Origin: Earliella scabrosa
Taxonomy: Eukaryota; Basidiomycota; Agaricomycetes; Polyporales; Polyporaceae
Assembly (NCBI GenBank): GCA_022605405.1
Contig: JABYQQ010000002.1
Span: 1,922,001 to 1,986,000, forward strand
Reading direction: 5' to 3'
Length of the DNA: 64,000 nt
Shown: in pieces, positions 44,686 to 56,964 of the stretch
How the letters are laid out: each line of letters opens with the position of its first letter
How positions within the stretch are numbered: position 1 is the stretch's first letter
Position numbers and translations under genes: made by a program
The notes under the pieces: model-generated
Database searches by the model: none
The model's input: only the letters and a program-made list of their open reading frames with translations
What the model was told of the DNA's origin: nothing

Positions 44686-47600
44686 ATGGGGCGGTCGGAG
44701 ATTGAGTCATGGATAGCGTCCACTGGTTCTGTGTCTGGGGACGATGAAGATTCAATAACTTGTGGGCCGGCATGGCGGAGAGACGAGATCTTCAAGGATT
44801 GGGCGAATGCAATGCGGTCTGCACAAACCAGACTTTTCACTAGCAGCACGAAGGCCCGGGTGCAGTTTCTTCGAGAAGAGCTGCTTGTGCTAGCAAAACA
44901 TGGAGGTCAGTCCAAACTCTTCGTTTCAGTTCGCCGAGACTAAGCTGGATCTCCGTACAGATCTTAGTCTATCGCAGATCATGGACGTATTCAAGCTGCT
45001 CACCTCAACATATCCTCGCTACGTCGATGCAGAGTCTCGCGAAGCTGTGGAGGCTGTTGGAGTTGCGATGGTACGGAGGGACGAATTGCGGGGAACACCA
45101 CAGGGCGAGCCGAACGAGAACAAATTCGGTGTGGCAGAGCAGGTCTTCGGATGGATGTCGCAGGAGGTCGGACGAATACAGAAACGGTCTAGGTGAGTAG
45201 GTCTATTCTGCGATGCATTGCAGGCTCGAATAGACTTTGCCCAGCTCGCACGCAGCAGCGGACATGTTCGTTCTCCTCAGCTGGTGCTGTGGCTTGTATG
45301 TTGCCTGCCTCGAATGCAACCCCGACTTCACCAAGTCTCGTTCATGGACCGCCTTGCTTGGGATTATGGCGTCCCTAGTCGACATGCTCCTTGATCCCGC
45401 AACCAGGGCGAAGAAATCATTGCAGAAGAGTGCCCTTGTCCGCACGCGACGTGCGCTTCGCTATGTAAGTCTACAAGTGCCCCATATGAACCTCTACTCA
45501 AGTTGGGGAAAAGAGTCCAGAACATCTGCCCGATGTGATGAAAACGCTGCTTGGCCTCACGAAGTCATTACCCTCTCCATCCGCCGTGGTCCCCCTCCTC
45601 GGAGTCTCCGTGGATGTTACTCTACGGCTGAAGAACGTCAAGGACGATCGGCTTAAGCAAGTAGATACCTCCATCAAGGTATTTGTCCAGTAGCACTGTG
45701 CGTACCCTGCTCACATCGCACATCAGAACGACATTCTCCAACTGTACGCCAGTGCCGTCTTGATGTCAAGGTCACCCGTGGGCACTCACATATCTGTACG
45801 CCGTGTGCGATCATGACGTATGGCACCTCGCTCATGCTCATTAAAGACAGCATTGCACGACTTCTTCCACCACTTTGTATCACCAGAAGATTTCACCGGC
45901 ATTATGCTACCGGCTATGGAGAAAGCACTCCTACGATCACCAGAAATATCTCTTAGTGGTATGTACAGCCATCAGTGCACTCAAATTACCATTCACAGAC
46001 GTCTGCAGTTATCGCCGAGTTGCTTCCTGCGTACTCCCACCCTGTAGAAGGTGATGCCTTCCGTAGACTGCTCACACCCGCACTCAACAACTCCAAGTCC
46101 TCCAACCACATCGTTCGAGCCAGCTCGATAGCGCTGTTCAAGGTTCTCATCAAGCTCGCCCCGTCTACTGTCGACATCGAGCATGCGGCCACCGAGCTTC
46201 TCAGCCTTCCGAAGGCAGGCAAGACAGCCGGGCCTGATCACCGAATGACTCTGTACACCATGCTAGGCGCGGTTCCCCCCTCTGACTCGGTATCTTTGAC
46301 GCTCGTACAGACGGGACTTCCCCTGCTGGCCAAAGAGACGCACGATGCAGCCGTGTCGGTCCTAGCAGCCTCCCTTGTCACTCATCTCGTATGCTGTCTC
46401 CGCTCCGGCTCATCACTTCCTTCGGATACTGCTGCCATCGCCGCAAAGGAGATGACGAGCACAAAGCCGGTCGTGAGACGCGCATTCTGCTCTCTAGTTG
46501 GTAGCGCGTTGTGGGAGCTGGGCGGGTTGGAGTCTGCAGCGTCCGAAGCCTTCGCGAAGTCTATCGTGCCATCTTTCGAGACAAACCTGAAGACTGTGTC
46601 TGCGAACCCGGTCGGTGCAGTAGCAGGACCCTTAGAGGGCTACGTTGCTACTGCGGTGCTGCTCGGACCACTCGCTCGCTCGAAGCAGTTTGGTAGCTTT
46701 TCTTGTTGTCCATCTCCCATCTTCTACATCCCTCATTCCTCTTCGTTGCAGACAATGTCATTTCGAGCAATTCCACTCTGCAATCAATCGCGACCGCGAG
46801 TCCGAAACCGTCGTTCTTGCTGTGGGATAAGGTCTACCAGAAGCTCAGCAGCGAAGATGAAGAAACATGGCTACTCCGTGCTAGCGAGGCCGTCCTTGCC
46901 TTCTCCAAGGATCAGATCATGAAGAACGAGCAAGCACGGTTCGTTCATGCTCGTCTCGTGCTGCCCTAATATCCCCATCACTCACATCCACTCTCTATTG
47001 ACTAGGACATTACTCGGATCTATCTTCTTGCATCTCGCCATTGAGAGCTCCTTCCCTCAGATCCGCAGAGTGACCCTCAGCACGCTCGAGCGCTTGGCCG
47101 CCACTCTCCCAGAGCACCTCAACCTCGCGACACTCTCTGCAGCGTCCGTGTTCCTTTCGCGCGATAAAACGCCAACCAAGCCAGTAGCTGGAGACGAGCC
47201 AGACAACAGCGGCGCGAAGGAGGGGCGCCTGCCCGCATTTATTCTGGCGTGTGCGGCGTTTGCCGATGACTGCCCCAGTGATATCAAGGAACGGCTGCTG
47301 TGGGACTGGGTCATCGTCGCCCACCACCCCGGTCCTTGTGAGCATAATTCGAGTAGTCTTGTGATTCGGATCCAGCTGATAAGGGTGAACAGCGGGGAAT
47401 GCGCGCCAGGTTTGGATTGAGCTGTGCCAGAAGGCGAAAGTCGATCCGCACGAGCTCGTCACCGCCCATGCGGACGCGATCCTAGAGAAGGTATTCAGCT
47501 CGATAGACGTCAACGCGAAGGTGCGCCACAGTTCCTGACGCTGTCTGTTGCGCTGCGCTCATGACGGTCTCTTGTACGCAGCCCCCTTCAGGCTTCGCTC

Positions 47601-50600
47601 AGGCGGGATACCGTGCGATCACTACGCTCGTCTTTGTCGCGCCCGACGCTGTGCTTCCCAGAGTCGTTGAGCGTATCCGATCTGACCTGAAGGCTGACGA
47701 CGTCCACGCGTTGACTGATGATGACCTGGGTATCTGGGCAACGCCGGAGGGGCAGACCTTCGTCGACGGTGCGTGGCCCGAGCTCTGGCCGTATAATGGT
47801 ACTGACAGGTATTGTCCCAGTGCTCGCGACGAAGAAGGAAGAGGCGCCTCAGAAGAAGGGCAAGGGCTACAAAGACGCTCAGTGGGAGGCTGAGGTGCGG
47901 AAGTCGCTCGCGAACAAAAAGGGCGCACCGGGCTCGGGAACCCTGTCGAAGCAGGACCAGGCGCTCGTGCAGGCGCAGCTTGAGAAGGAGGCAGTGATTC
48001 GGCAGCGCGTCGTAAGCCTCAAGGCGAAGCTAGAGCAGGGTCTGCACCTGGTCCGGAGCCTGGTCAGCTCGCAGGTCGAGCAGCTGAGGAGTTACGTGGC
48101 GGAGCTTGCTGTGCTGCTGCGAGACGGTGCATTTGGGAAAGCCGTTGCGTTGGTTGGGACAAGCTCGTTTGAGACCTATCTGGTGAGCGCGTGAGTTCGG
48201 CAGGTTCGCATGACAGGAGTTAACGCCATCCTAGATGCTCTCAGAGTGTTGCTCTGATCGGCTGGACACCTATCGCAAGTGGGTTGGAGTCGCCACTCTA
48301 CGAAGCTATGAGATGGATGGGATCCCAGAAGACTTCACAATCGAGCCTCTCAATTGTGAGTCGCACCCGCTTCTTGACCCGTCCGCCATGTACACGTAGG
48401 TTGACTGTTCACAGCGTTGGTAATCCGAGTACTGTACCGACTACGGACACTATCTGAGCAAACTCCCTTCGATGCGGCGACATACGGGTACGCGTCTCCA
48501 CTGCTCAGCCAGGTCCTACTCAAGGGTGGCATCGCCATCGGCGAAGAAGACGATCCTCTGGAACAGATTGCCTTGTCTCTTGACATCATCCGGTTCCATT
48601 GCGGAGAATGTACGTTGTTGCTGAGAGGCGTCTTCTCCTCCACATATATGCTCACCACCCCTGGTCACTACAGTCTCCGACCCGGCCTTCCCCCGAATCA
48701 GCACCGTTCGCGATCTTATTCACACCATTCGGCATCAACCTAAACTTGCCAAGGACGCGTCGTCCGTGCTCATCGACATCGGCCAAGCCATGCAAGGCAA
48801 TGCGACACGGGACGAGACAGCAGAGTTCTTACGCGGCACCCTGTATCAGGAGGTCTACGTCAGGACGTCATGTCTGCAAGCCTTGCAGGTGCGTGCTCAC
48901 CGATCCCTTGACTAACCCTTCCTACAACTACTGATATTCGGGATCAGCCGTTCGATCTGACGGATTACGACTGGTCCCCGGAGTTGTGGATCGCGTATCA
49001 CGATGAGGACGAACAGAATGCACGCCTGGCAAATCACGTCTGGGACGACAACGGTCTTGATGTCCCTGAGACGTTCTTGGATGATCTCCTGCCCTACTTC
49101 GGTATGCAACTCTCTCAACAATGCCTTGATGTATCCATTAAACATGTCTATTTAGATCATGACAACGCCTACGTTAGGTCATCTGCTGCTTCGGCCCTGG
49201 CAGAAGCAGTCATCGAGTATTGGCCGGCTTCAATCAGCAAGGTGCTCTCTACCTTGGAGGCAGTCTATCGTGAAAAGGTGCGTCCACATTGTGAACTTGA
49301 AAAGAGAGGGAGGTCCCGACCATCTTGATCGTAGGCAAAGGTGCTCGCACCCGAGTTCGACGAGTATGTGAGTACGCATGTAACCTGACCTGGAGGTGTC
49401 AAATGACTGACGTCGGGTTAGGGTATGCTCATCGCGTCCAGCGTGGGCCGCACCGATCCTTGGCCCGCGAGAGTAGCACTGTCACGAACATTCGAACTTC
49501 TCGCGCCCGCCTTCACTCAAGATGACGTTGAGCCCTTCTTCAAGTTCTTGATTCAAGACCAGGCACTCGGTGATCGTCACCCGGACGTCCGTCGCGGTAT
49601 GCTCCGCTGCGGCACTGCGGTCACTGACCTTCACGGCTCGTCACGCTTGCCCGAACTCATCGCCATGTTTGAGGCCGAGCTGGCGAGTACTGGTCCTGCC
49701 ACGGAGACGTCCGACCAGATCAAGGAGGCCGTTGTCATTCTCATTGGTCGTCTGGCTCGTCATTTGGATCCGTCGGATGCTCGTCTACCCTCCATTGTCG
49801 AACGTCTAGTCAGTGCTTTGAAGACGCCGGCAGAGCAAGTTCAGATGGCCGTCTCGGAATGTTTGTCTCCTCTCGTCAAGATCATGAAGTCACCGCCATC
49901 ACAGCTGATAGATCGTCTTCTGGACGAACTGTGCAACTCCCCCTCATATGCCGCTCGGAGGGGCGCCGCATACGGTCTTGCTGGCGTCGTTAAGGGACTC
50001 GGCACACACGCGATCAAGGAGTACAACATTATCGAGCGTCTCCGTGCTGCCACTGAAGACAAGAAGCGCTTCGAGCCTCGTCAGGGAGCCATGTTCGCCT
50101 TCGAGACGCTCACTAGCACCCTTGGACGCCTCTTTGAGCCATACGTCATTCACATCCTCCCGCTGCTATTGAACTCGTTCGGTGATGGAACCCCCGATGT
50201 CCGCGAGGCCGCGCAAGACACGGCACGAGTCATCATGGCGAACATGTCTGGCTATGGTCTCAAGACCGTCCTTCCTTCCTTGCTGTCTGGCTTGGACGAG
50301 AAGCAGTGGCGGACGAAGAAGGGATCGATCGAGCTGCTTGGTATGATGGCGTACTGTGCTCCCAAGCAACTGTCACAGTCTCTGCCTATAGTCATCCCGC
50401 GACTGACCGGTGTCTTGACCGACTCACATGCACAAGTCCGTGCTGCGGCAAACAAGTCCTTGAAACAGTTTGGTGAAGTCATCAGCAACCCGGAGATCCA
50501 ATCGCTGGTACCGGTCTTCTTGAAGGCGATGGTCGACCCGGCAAAGACCCCAAATGCACTGACGTCGCTCATCAAAACCTCCTTCATGCACTACATCGAT

Positions 50601-53600
50601 CACTCGTCGCTGGCCTTGGTATGTCAGGTCTCCGCACTCACAGTGATGCTGCCCACTAATCAGGTTGCGCTAGGTCATCCCCATCATCGAGCGCGGTCTG
50701 CGAGAACGCAGTGCAGACACAAAGAAGAAGGCAGCTCAGATCGTAGGGAACCTCGCTTCTCTCACAGATTCCAAAGACTTCGTGCCATACCTTTCTCGCT
50801 TGCTCCCTATGGTTCACGTCGTATTGGTCGACCCTGTACCCGAGGCTCGCGCCACCGCTGCTAAAGCTCTGGGTACCTTGGTCGAGCGACTGGGAGAAGT
50901 CCACTTCCCAGACCTCGTACCTGGATTGCTACGCACGCTCAAGACGGATACCTCCGGTGTTGATCGGCAGGGAGCTGCTCAAGGCCTCAGTGAAGTCTTG
51001 GCCGGTCTCGGAATGGAACGCATGGAAGGCCTCCTGCCGGACATCATTGCAAACGCCCAGTCACCTCGCAGTACAGTCAGGGAAGGTTTCATGTCTCTCC
51101 TGGTCTTCCTGCCCGCGACTTTCGGCGCGCGTTTCCAACCTCATCTTCCGAAGATCATTCCTCCGATCTTGAGTGGTCTCTCGGACTCGGAAGACTATGT
51201 ACGGGAGGCTGCCATGCGGGCGGGTCGCATGATCGTCACGAACTACTCAAGCAAGGCCATCGATCTGCTGCTGCCAGAGCTCGAGCGGGGCATGTTCGAC
51301 TCAGGATGGCGCATCAGGGTGGGCTTTCGTCTATTTGGATCCCCCCAATCTTCACTGACCCTTTGTAGCAATCATCCATCACGCTCGTGGGAGAGCTGCT
51401 GTTCAAGGTGTCTGGTATCAGCGGGAAAGCCGAGATCGAAGAAGACGAAGAGGCCGAGGAGACTGCTATGGCAGAATCTTCTCGCAAGGCGCTGGTGGAA
51501 GTCCTTGGTGTCGAGCGGCGCGATCGTATACTCGCCGCGCTCTATCTCGCCCGTCAGGACGCTGTCAACGTCGTGCGCCAGTCTTCCGTTCATATCTGGA
51601 AGGCATTGGTGCACAACACACCGAGGACAGGTGAGCGGTCCCACTTTGCTCACTATCTCTGCCTCGCTCATCGTTGCAGTGCGCGAGATCTTGCCGGAGC
51701 TCTTGTCTCAGATCATTCAGCTACTCACCAGCGAGGAGGTCGACCAGCAGGAGGCAAGTTGTCCAATGTGCGCGTCTTTGACTGTACTGGTCTCACGATC
51801 TTCCCTAGACTGCAAGTCGTACTGTCACCGAACTGTGCCGGAAGTCAGGCGAAAAGGTGCTGTCCGAGATTGTGTCGATCTTGCGCACGAACGCCAATTC
51901 AGCGGATTCGCGCAAACGCGAGGGCGTCTGTCTAATGCTTTCCGAGCTCATGTACGATCATCCTCTTCGATTACCGCGTCTCATTCACTCACATCATCCT
52001 AAGGATAAGCACAACGGACAACCAGAGAGAGGGACAAGAGGATGCGATCATTCAGATGGTCCGCTCATCCTTGGTCGACGACGAAGCCGACGTGCGTTCT
52101 GCTGCCGCTAAGGCCTTCGATACGCTTCAGGAGCACATCGGTGCAAGAGCCATCGACGAGACCATTCCTACTCTTCTAGAAGCTCTCCGTCAGCCTGGAC
52201 AGAGCTCTGGCACTGCGTTGCAGGCCCTCAAGGAAGTCATGGCAGTGAGTATTCACGTAGTAGAAACTACAACTTGATCTTGCTCACCAGTTGCTTCAGG
52301 TTCGTGCTTCGACCGTGTTCCCGATTCTCATCCCTACCCTCACCGCCATTCCCATGTCCGCCTTCAACGCCCGAGCGCTAGCGTCCTTGGTGTCAGTTGC
52401 TGGTGCAGCCTTGAGCAGACGCCTGACTGTCATCCTGAATGCACTGGTGAAGATGCACGAGGGTAAGGAGGTCGAAGAGGACGAAGAGCTGAAGTCAGCT
52501 GTGGATGAAGCCATTCGCGCGTTGATGGCGTCTATCTGCGACCCCGAAGGCCTCAATACCTTGATGCTCTTGCTGCTTGAATGGTATGTACATCTGTGAC
52601 ACTCGTCACCCGAGGTTGACTCAAAGATGACCTTGACAGGGCCAAACACGACTCCGCGAAGCGTCGCCGCAGTAGCTGCGAACTTTTCACCATCTTCTGC
52701 GAGGAAACGGAGCTCGACGCGTCATTGTACCGAGTGGACTGGATCAGGCAACTCATCACCCTTCTGGACGACCGCGAAGTACCTGTGCACACGGCCGCCT
52801 GGAATGCGTTCGACGTCTTCGTCAAGTCAATTCCCAAGGATGAGTTAGAGCCTTTGGTCGTGCCCCTTCGGCGGACTATCGAGAGTACCGGTGGTCCTGG
52901 TATTTACGTGCCAGGTTTCAGCCTCCCGAAGGGTGTCTCGCCTACCGTGCCCATCATTATCGCGGGTCTCACAACTGGCAGCAACGAGCAGCGCGAACAA
53001 GCTGCATACGCGATCGGAGACCTCGTCGAGCGCACAGAAGAGAGCGCGATCAAGCCCTTCGTCGTGCCATTCACTGGTCCGCTCATTCGCGTCGCGACTC
53101 AGGCCACGACGTATCCGCCCGCGGTCAAGACCGCGATACTCAGCGCGCTTACGACGATGCTGGAGCGCATCCCGACGTTCGTCAAGCCGTTCTTCCCGCA
53201 GCTCCAGCGGACGTTCGTCAAGAGCGCGAGCGATCCTGCCAGCCTGGCCGTCCGCACGAGGGCCGCGCGCGCGCTCGGTGTGCTGATGAAGAACCAACCG
53301 CGTGTGGATCCGGTCGTGACCGAACTTGTCACCGGCGCGAAGAGCAACGAGGACTCCATCGCGGCGAGTCTGATTCTCGCGCTGGCCCGGGTGGTGCGTA
53401 GCGCCGGCACGAACGTCGGGGAGAAGGCGCGCGAGGCATGCGCGGAGCTCATCACCGATGCGTTCAAGGAACCACACGAAGGTGAGGACTTGATGCTATA
53501 GTCCAGCAACGGCGAAGTCTAACTGAACTCCGCAGATTCATATTGCCAGTCCGTCGGAGCGTTGTTCGCGTCGCTGTCCATGTTCGAGGACGTTGTGAAA

Positions 53601-53909
53601 CCCATCATCGCGTACGCACCCCCCTCGTCCCTATTCTCCACGCACATAGAGGGCTCACGTCTTCTGTACAGCGCGCACCTTGTTGCGGGAACCCCACAGT
53701 CCGTGGTCTCATCGCACTGCATCCTCGCTGTGGTCTCTCCAGATGACGACGACGACGTCCACGACGGCCCGAACGTGTTCCAAAAGCTTGGCGTCCTCCG
53801 CAAGGTCGCGCAGAAGGCGCAGGAGAGCGCCGGGAACGAAAAGCCTTCCATCGCTCGCCCGGCGCGAGAGGCGCGCGAGGCACTCAAGGCACTCGGAGAC
53901 GATGCCTAA
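44686..53909 (+). CDS. GCN1: GCN1, activator of the eIF2-alpha kinase GCN2
   Basis: A many-exon gene of 9.2 kb, estimated at roughly 2,600 aa. It is almost entirely HEAT-type helical repeats. The diagnostic block (long exon about 49420-50620) includes DRHPDVRRGMLRCG, RRGAAYGLAGVVKGLG, KKRFEPRQGAMFAFETLT and GDGTPDVREAAQDTARVIM, the eEF3-like part. The C-terminal part (about 52725-53485) has LVVPLRRTIESTGG and EQREQAAYAIGDLVERTEES, where the GCN2-binding segment lies in yeast. The last exon begins near 53536 (SYCQSVGALFASL) and stops at 53907-53909. GCN1 sits on colliding ribosomes with GCN20 and passes the uncharged-tRNA signal to GCN2. The start MGRSEIESW at 44686 is likely. I could not fix the first intron (near 44903-44946) in phase, and I did not resolve every exon border. 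Confidence 0.92.
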
Positions 53910-54231
53910 CGCTTGGGAATGAGAGACGAAAAGGAGATTGAGGAAAGCTGTTCATGACGTCGATGAGACGGACTGCATTATTCACGCACGCACGCAATGT
54001 TGTTGTACACCCAAGTTAAGTTGTAACTGCTGACAATCGCTGTCTACAAACCGTCGTCTGTCGTCTAGGTAGGCCCCTGGTCTACGGGAGCGTCTATCTA
54101 CTGTGTCGAAGGGGCATCAAGCCACACAACGAGTCTAGGGTACGTCTATGCATGCATATCTACGAGAGTCCGTCAAAACGAGGCAAGATGAGGGCGAGCA
54201 GAGGAGAGCAAGACCATCACGGTCCGGATCC
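53910..54231. other. Convergent 3' spacer between GCN1 and the MFS gene
   Basis: 322 bases between two converging genes. No terminator or small gene is recognisable. Confidence 0.5.
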
Positions 54232-56109
54232 TCACGCCCGCTTTTCGTCAGACGCGGTCAGCTTCCGCTCCGGGTCGCCAGCCGAAGCCTTCTCGGCGTC
54301 CACGTCCACTTCCCGCTCCTGCTCCCGCTGCTCCAGCGCAGCCTTCATCTTCAGCCCCTCCTCGTCGCCCCTCGTGAGCTCTGTGTGCCTGATCAGCAGC
54401 ACCGCGGCGACCGTCGCGACCGCGTTCAGGCCCGCGTTCAGGAGGAAGACCGTCCGGAAGCCGCGGACGTACGCGCCGAGGATCGTCTGTGCCGTGTCGG
54501 GCGAGAGGCCGAGGGAGGCGAGCGTGGACGAAGAGGCGGAGGTGCGCGCGCCGAGGACGGTCGGGTCGTCGACGATTGCGGAGATCGTGGATGGGGGGAG
54601 GGAGAGGGCGGCCATTGTGTGTCGGAGGGAGTTGTTTCTGGGGGCTGGTGAGCGATCTGGAGAGTGGATAGAGAGCAGGGGAGCGTGGATGAGAGGAGGC
54701 GGGCACTCACATTATCGTCGCGCCGACTGCGAGGGAGAACGTGCCGCCGAGGAGGCGGATGAACTAGGAAAGAGAAGATTGAGTATCGCCCGTCTCTATT
54801 TATGAGAAAGGATGTGGGTGCGTACGTTCCGCACGGCAGTTACGACCGACATGTCCCGCCGCGAGACACTCGCCTGGGCAGCGACGGTCGTTGTCTGGAG
54901 GGTCTATTCATCCAGCCGGGGGTTAGCCACGATCACAGCCACCGCGCACCCGAGCTGAGGAAGGGACGTACCCCACCAGCACCCGTCCCGGCGAGAAGCA
55001 TGAAGAACACGAGGAGGCCCTCTGGTGTCTCCGGCGTGACGGTCGAGAGACAGCCACACGCGACGGTCCAGATCGCGAACCCGGTGTAGATGTTCGTCTG
55101 CCGGGGCTCAGTGCTCCTGCGTTCTACGTCCGATAGGGAGGGCTTACCCTGTACTTCCCCGTCCAAGTTATGAGCTGGCCCTAGATCAGAATGCAACGTT
55201 AGGGTGCGCTTCAAAAGGGACGCGTCGGAGAGCAGTCTGCAGTACGTACCGACACAAAGCTAGCGAGCGTCTGGCTGACGAGCACAGGGAGGAGGAACAC
55301 GCCCGAGCGGACGGCCGAGTAGCTGAGTGCGACCTGAAAGAACTGTGGGAGGTAGAAGAGCGACGAGTAGAACACGAAACCGCTATATACCCCCGCCACG
55401 GTCAGCGAGGATTTAGATAGGCGAGCGAGGACGCACTTGATAAGCATGGTGATGTACACGCCCGTGACGGTGACCTGCTTGAATATGTACACTACCGAAA
55501 GCGATTAAAATCAGCAAGAGCGGGTGGATGGGTCAGGAGAGACGCACTAGGGACAATCGGAAGGCGTGCACCCTTCCATTCCCAGAAGCAGAAGAGGGCG
55601 ACGACGAGCACACCTGACAGTAGCGGTGCAAGGACGACAGGGGAGGACCACGGAAATGTCACCCCACCCTGTATAACAGATGCGTCAGCGATTTGAGTTG
55701 ACACCATGTCGTAGAAGCCACTCACCCAGATTAGCGGGAGGATGACCAGCGTGCAGCCAGCCAACGTCAACACCGTGCCCAAATAATCCACCACCGCGAG
55801 CTTCTTCCCAAACCCGCCCTCGACGGGCTTCAGCGGCAGCACCCACAGCACAAACGCGACCGCACACGCCGACACGGGCAGCGTGACCCAGAAGCACCAC
55901 CTCCATCCCGCCTTCTCCGCGAGCACGCCGCCGAGGAGTGGGCCGACGGCGAACCCAAACGCGACGACGACGCCGATGATGCCCTGGTACTTGCCGCGGT
56001 CGCGGAGGGAGACGACGTCGGAGATGACGATCTGCGCCATGCTGACGATCCCGCCGCCGCCCGCGCCGGCGAGACCGCGGAGGACGATGAGCTGGACGAT
56101 GGTGCGCGC
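54232..56109 (-). pseudogene. DHA2-type MFS transporter, 5' end cut off by a retrotransposon
   Basis: The minus-strand gene reads from the junction at 56109 down to a stop at 54232-54234 through several exons. The first readable residues are RTIVQLIVLRGLAGAGGGGI, followed by SDVVSLRDRGKYQGIIG, which belong to the region of membrane segments 3-5 in 14-span drug:H+ antiporters. Later parts include GGVLAEKAGWRWCFWVTLP, GFVFYSSLFYLPQFFQVALS, SRRDMSVVTAVRNFIRLLGG and the last span YVRGFRTVFLLNAGLNA. The start codon and first spans are missing and replaced by LTR sequence. The frame runs 20 codons into the LTR but reaches only a GTG, not an ATG. The missing part should lie beyond 64000. The gene is read as inactivated. 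Confidence 0.85.
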
Positions 56110-56895
56110 TGTGGTAGAGACGTCGGCGTCGTCAGTGGAAGCCAGCCGGATCGGGCAAGGCGCACGCACGTGGCCGCGTCGTGGCGCGGATCGGACATGG
56201 ACATCTCGGACTCGGCGCTCGCAGCTTCGACTTAAGCTCTTTCTCCCTTTCGCTTCGGACCTGCCTTCTTCTTGTCACCCCTCTCGCTTTCGCCGTCTTC
56301 TCCCTGCTCCACTCCTCGGTTTCCCGTATGTTCCATCCCCAGACCAACGCCCGACCCGCAGCCAGCACAGACTCGAGGACGGTAGGCAAGCAGACGACGT
56401 CGAGGTACCCGCCCGCGGCTGCAGGGGGCCAGCACGCGCACGTAAGTAGGCGGGGTCTCGTTCGGAAGTCGCGCCGAGTCATTCCCTCGAGCCCTGGCTG
56501 GTGAACGGCGGCGTACGCGATGGGTTTCCCTCAGCTTTGATCACACGTCATGTTCCGCAGTTTACACCGTCACAGATGTACGATAGTGAAGGAGGAGCCC
56601 CGGCTGAGAGAACGGCCAGAGGGGGCTCGTAGCGTACAAGTACCGGCAGGCAACGGCCTGGAATGCATCTTTCCCCTCGCTCGCATTTCCCCCGTCTGAT
56701 TCCGTCTCGTCGCCGCCGCCCGTCGTCCGCCGTTCGCCGCTCGCCGCTCGCCTCGACCGTCGTGGTCGCCTATCGCCGTCGCTTAGCTACACGTCCTCGC
56801 TACCTCCGTTCAGCTCCCACGACCGCCACGTACAACTCCAGCTCGACCGCGACGACCCACCTGAACCCATCCACCCTCCAACTACTACTTCCACA
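56110..56895 (+). repeat. 5' LTR
   Basis: 786 bp from TGTGGTAGAGACG to ACTTCCACA, with TGTGG/CCACA inverted ends. The first 38 bases recur exactly at 63963-64000. The five bases before it are CGCGC; the matching target duplication would be past the window. Confidence 0.88.
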
Positions 56896-56897
56896 AG

Positions 56898-56915
56898 TGG
56901 TGACCACCGCAGGGG
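56898..56915 (+). other. Probable primer-binding site
   Basis: TGGTGACCACCGCAGGGG begins two bases after the LTR end, the usual distance, and starts with the TGG that pairs with a tRNA CCA end. I could not match it to a specific tRNA. Confidence 0.5.
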
Positions 56916-56964
56916 GGTGTAAAGGGTTTTCCGTCGCCCTCTGTCGAGCCAACGCCGGAATTGT

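Noticed and set aside
55492..56169. MFS protein restarted from within the LTR
   Set aside because: The frame continues 20 codons into the LTR but only to a GTG; no ATG is available.
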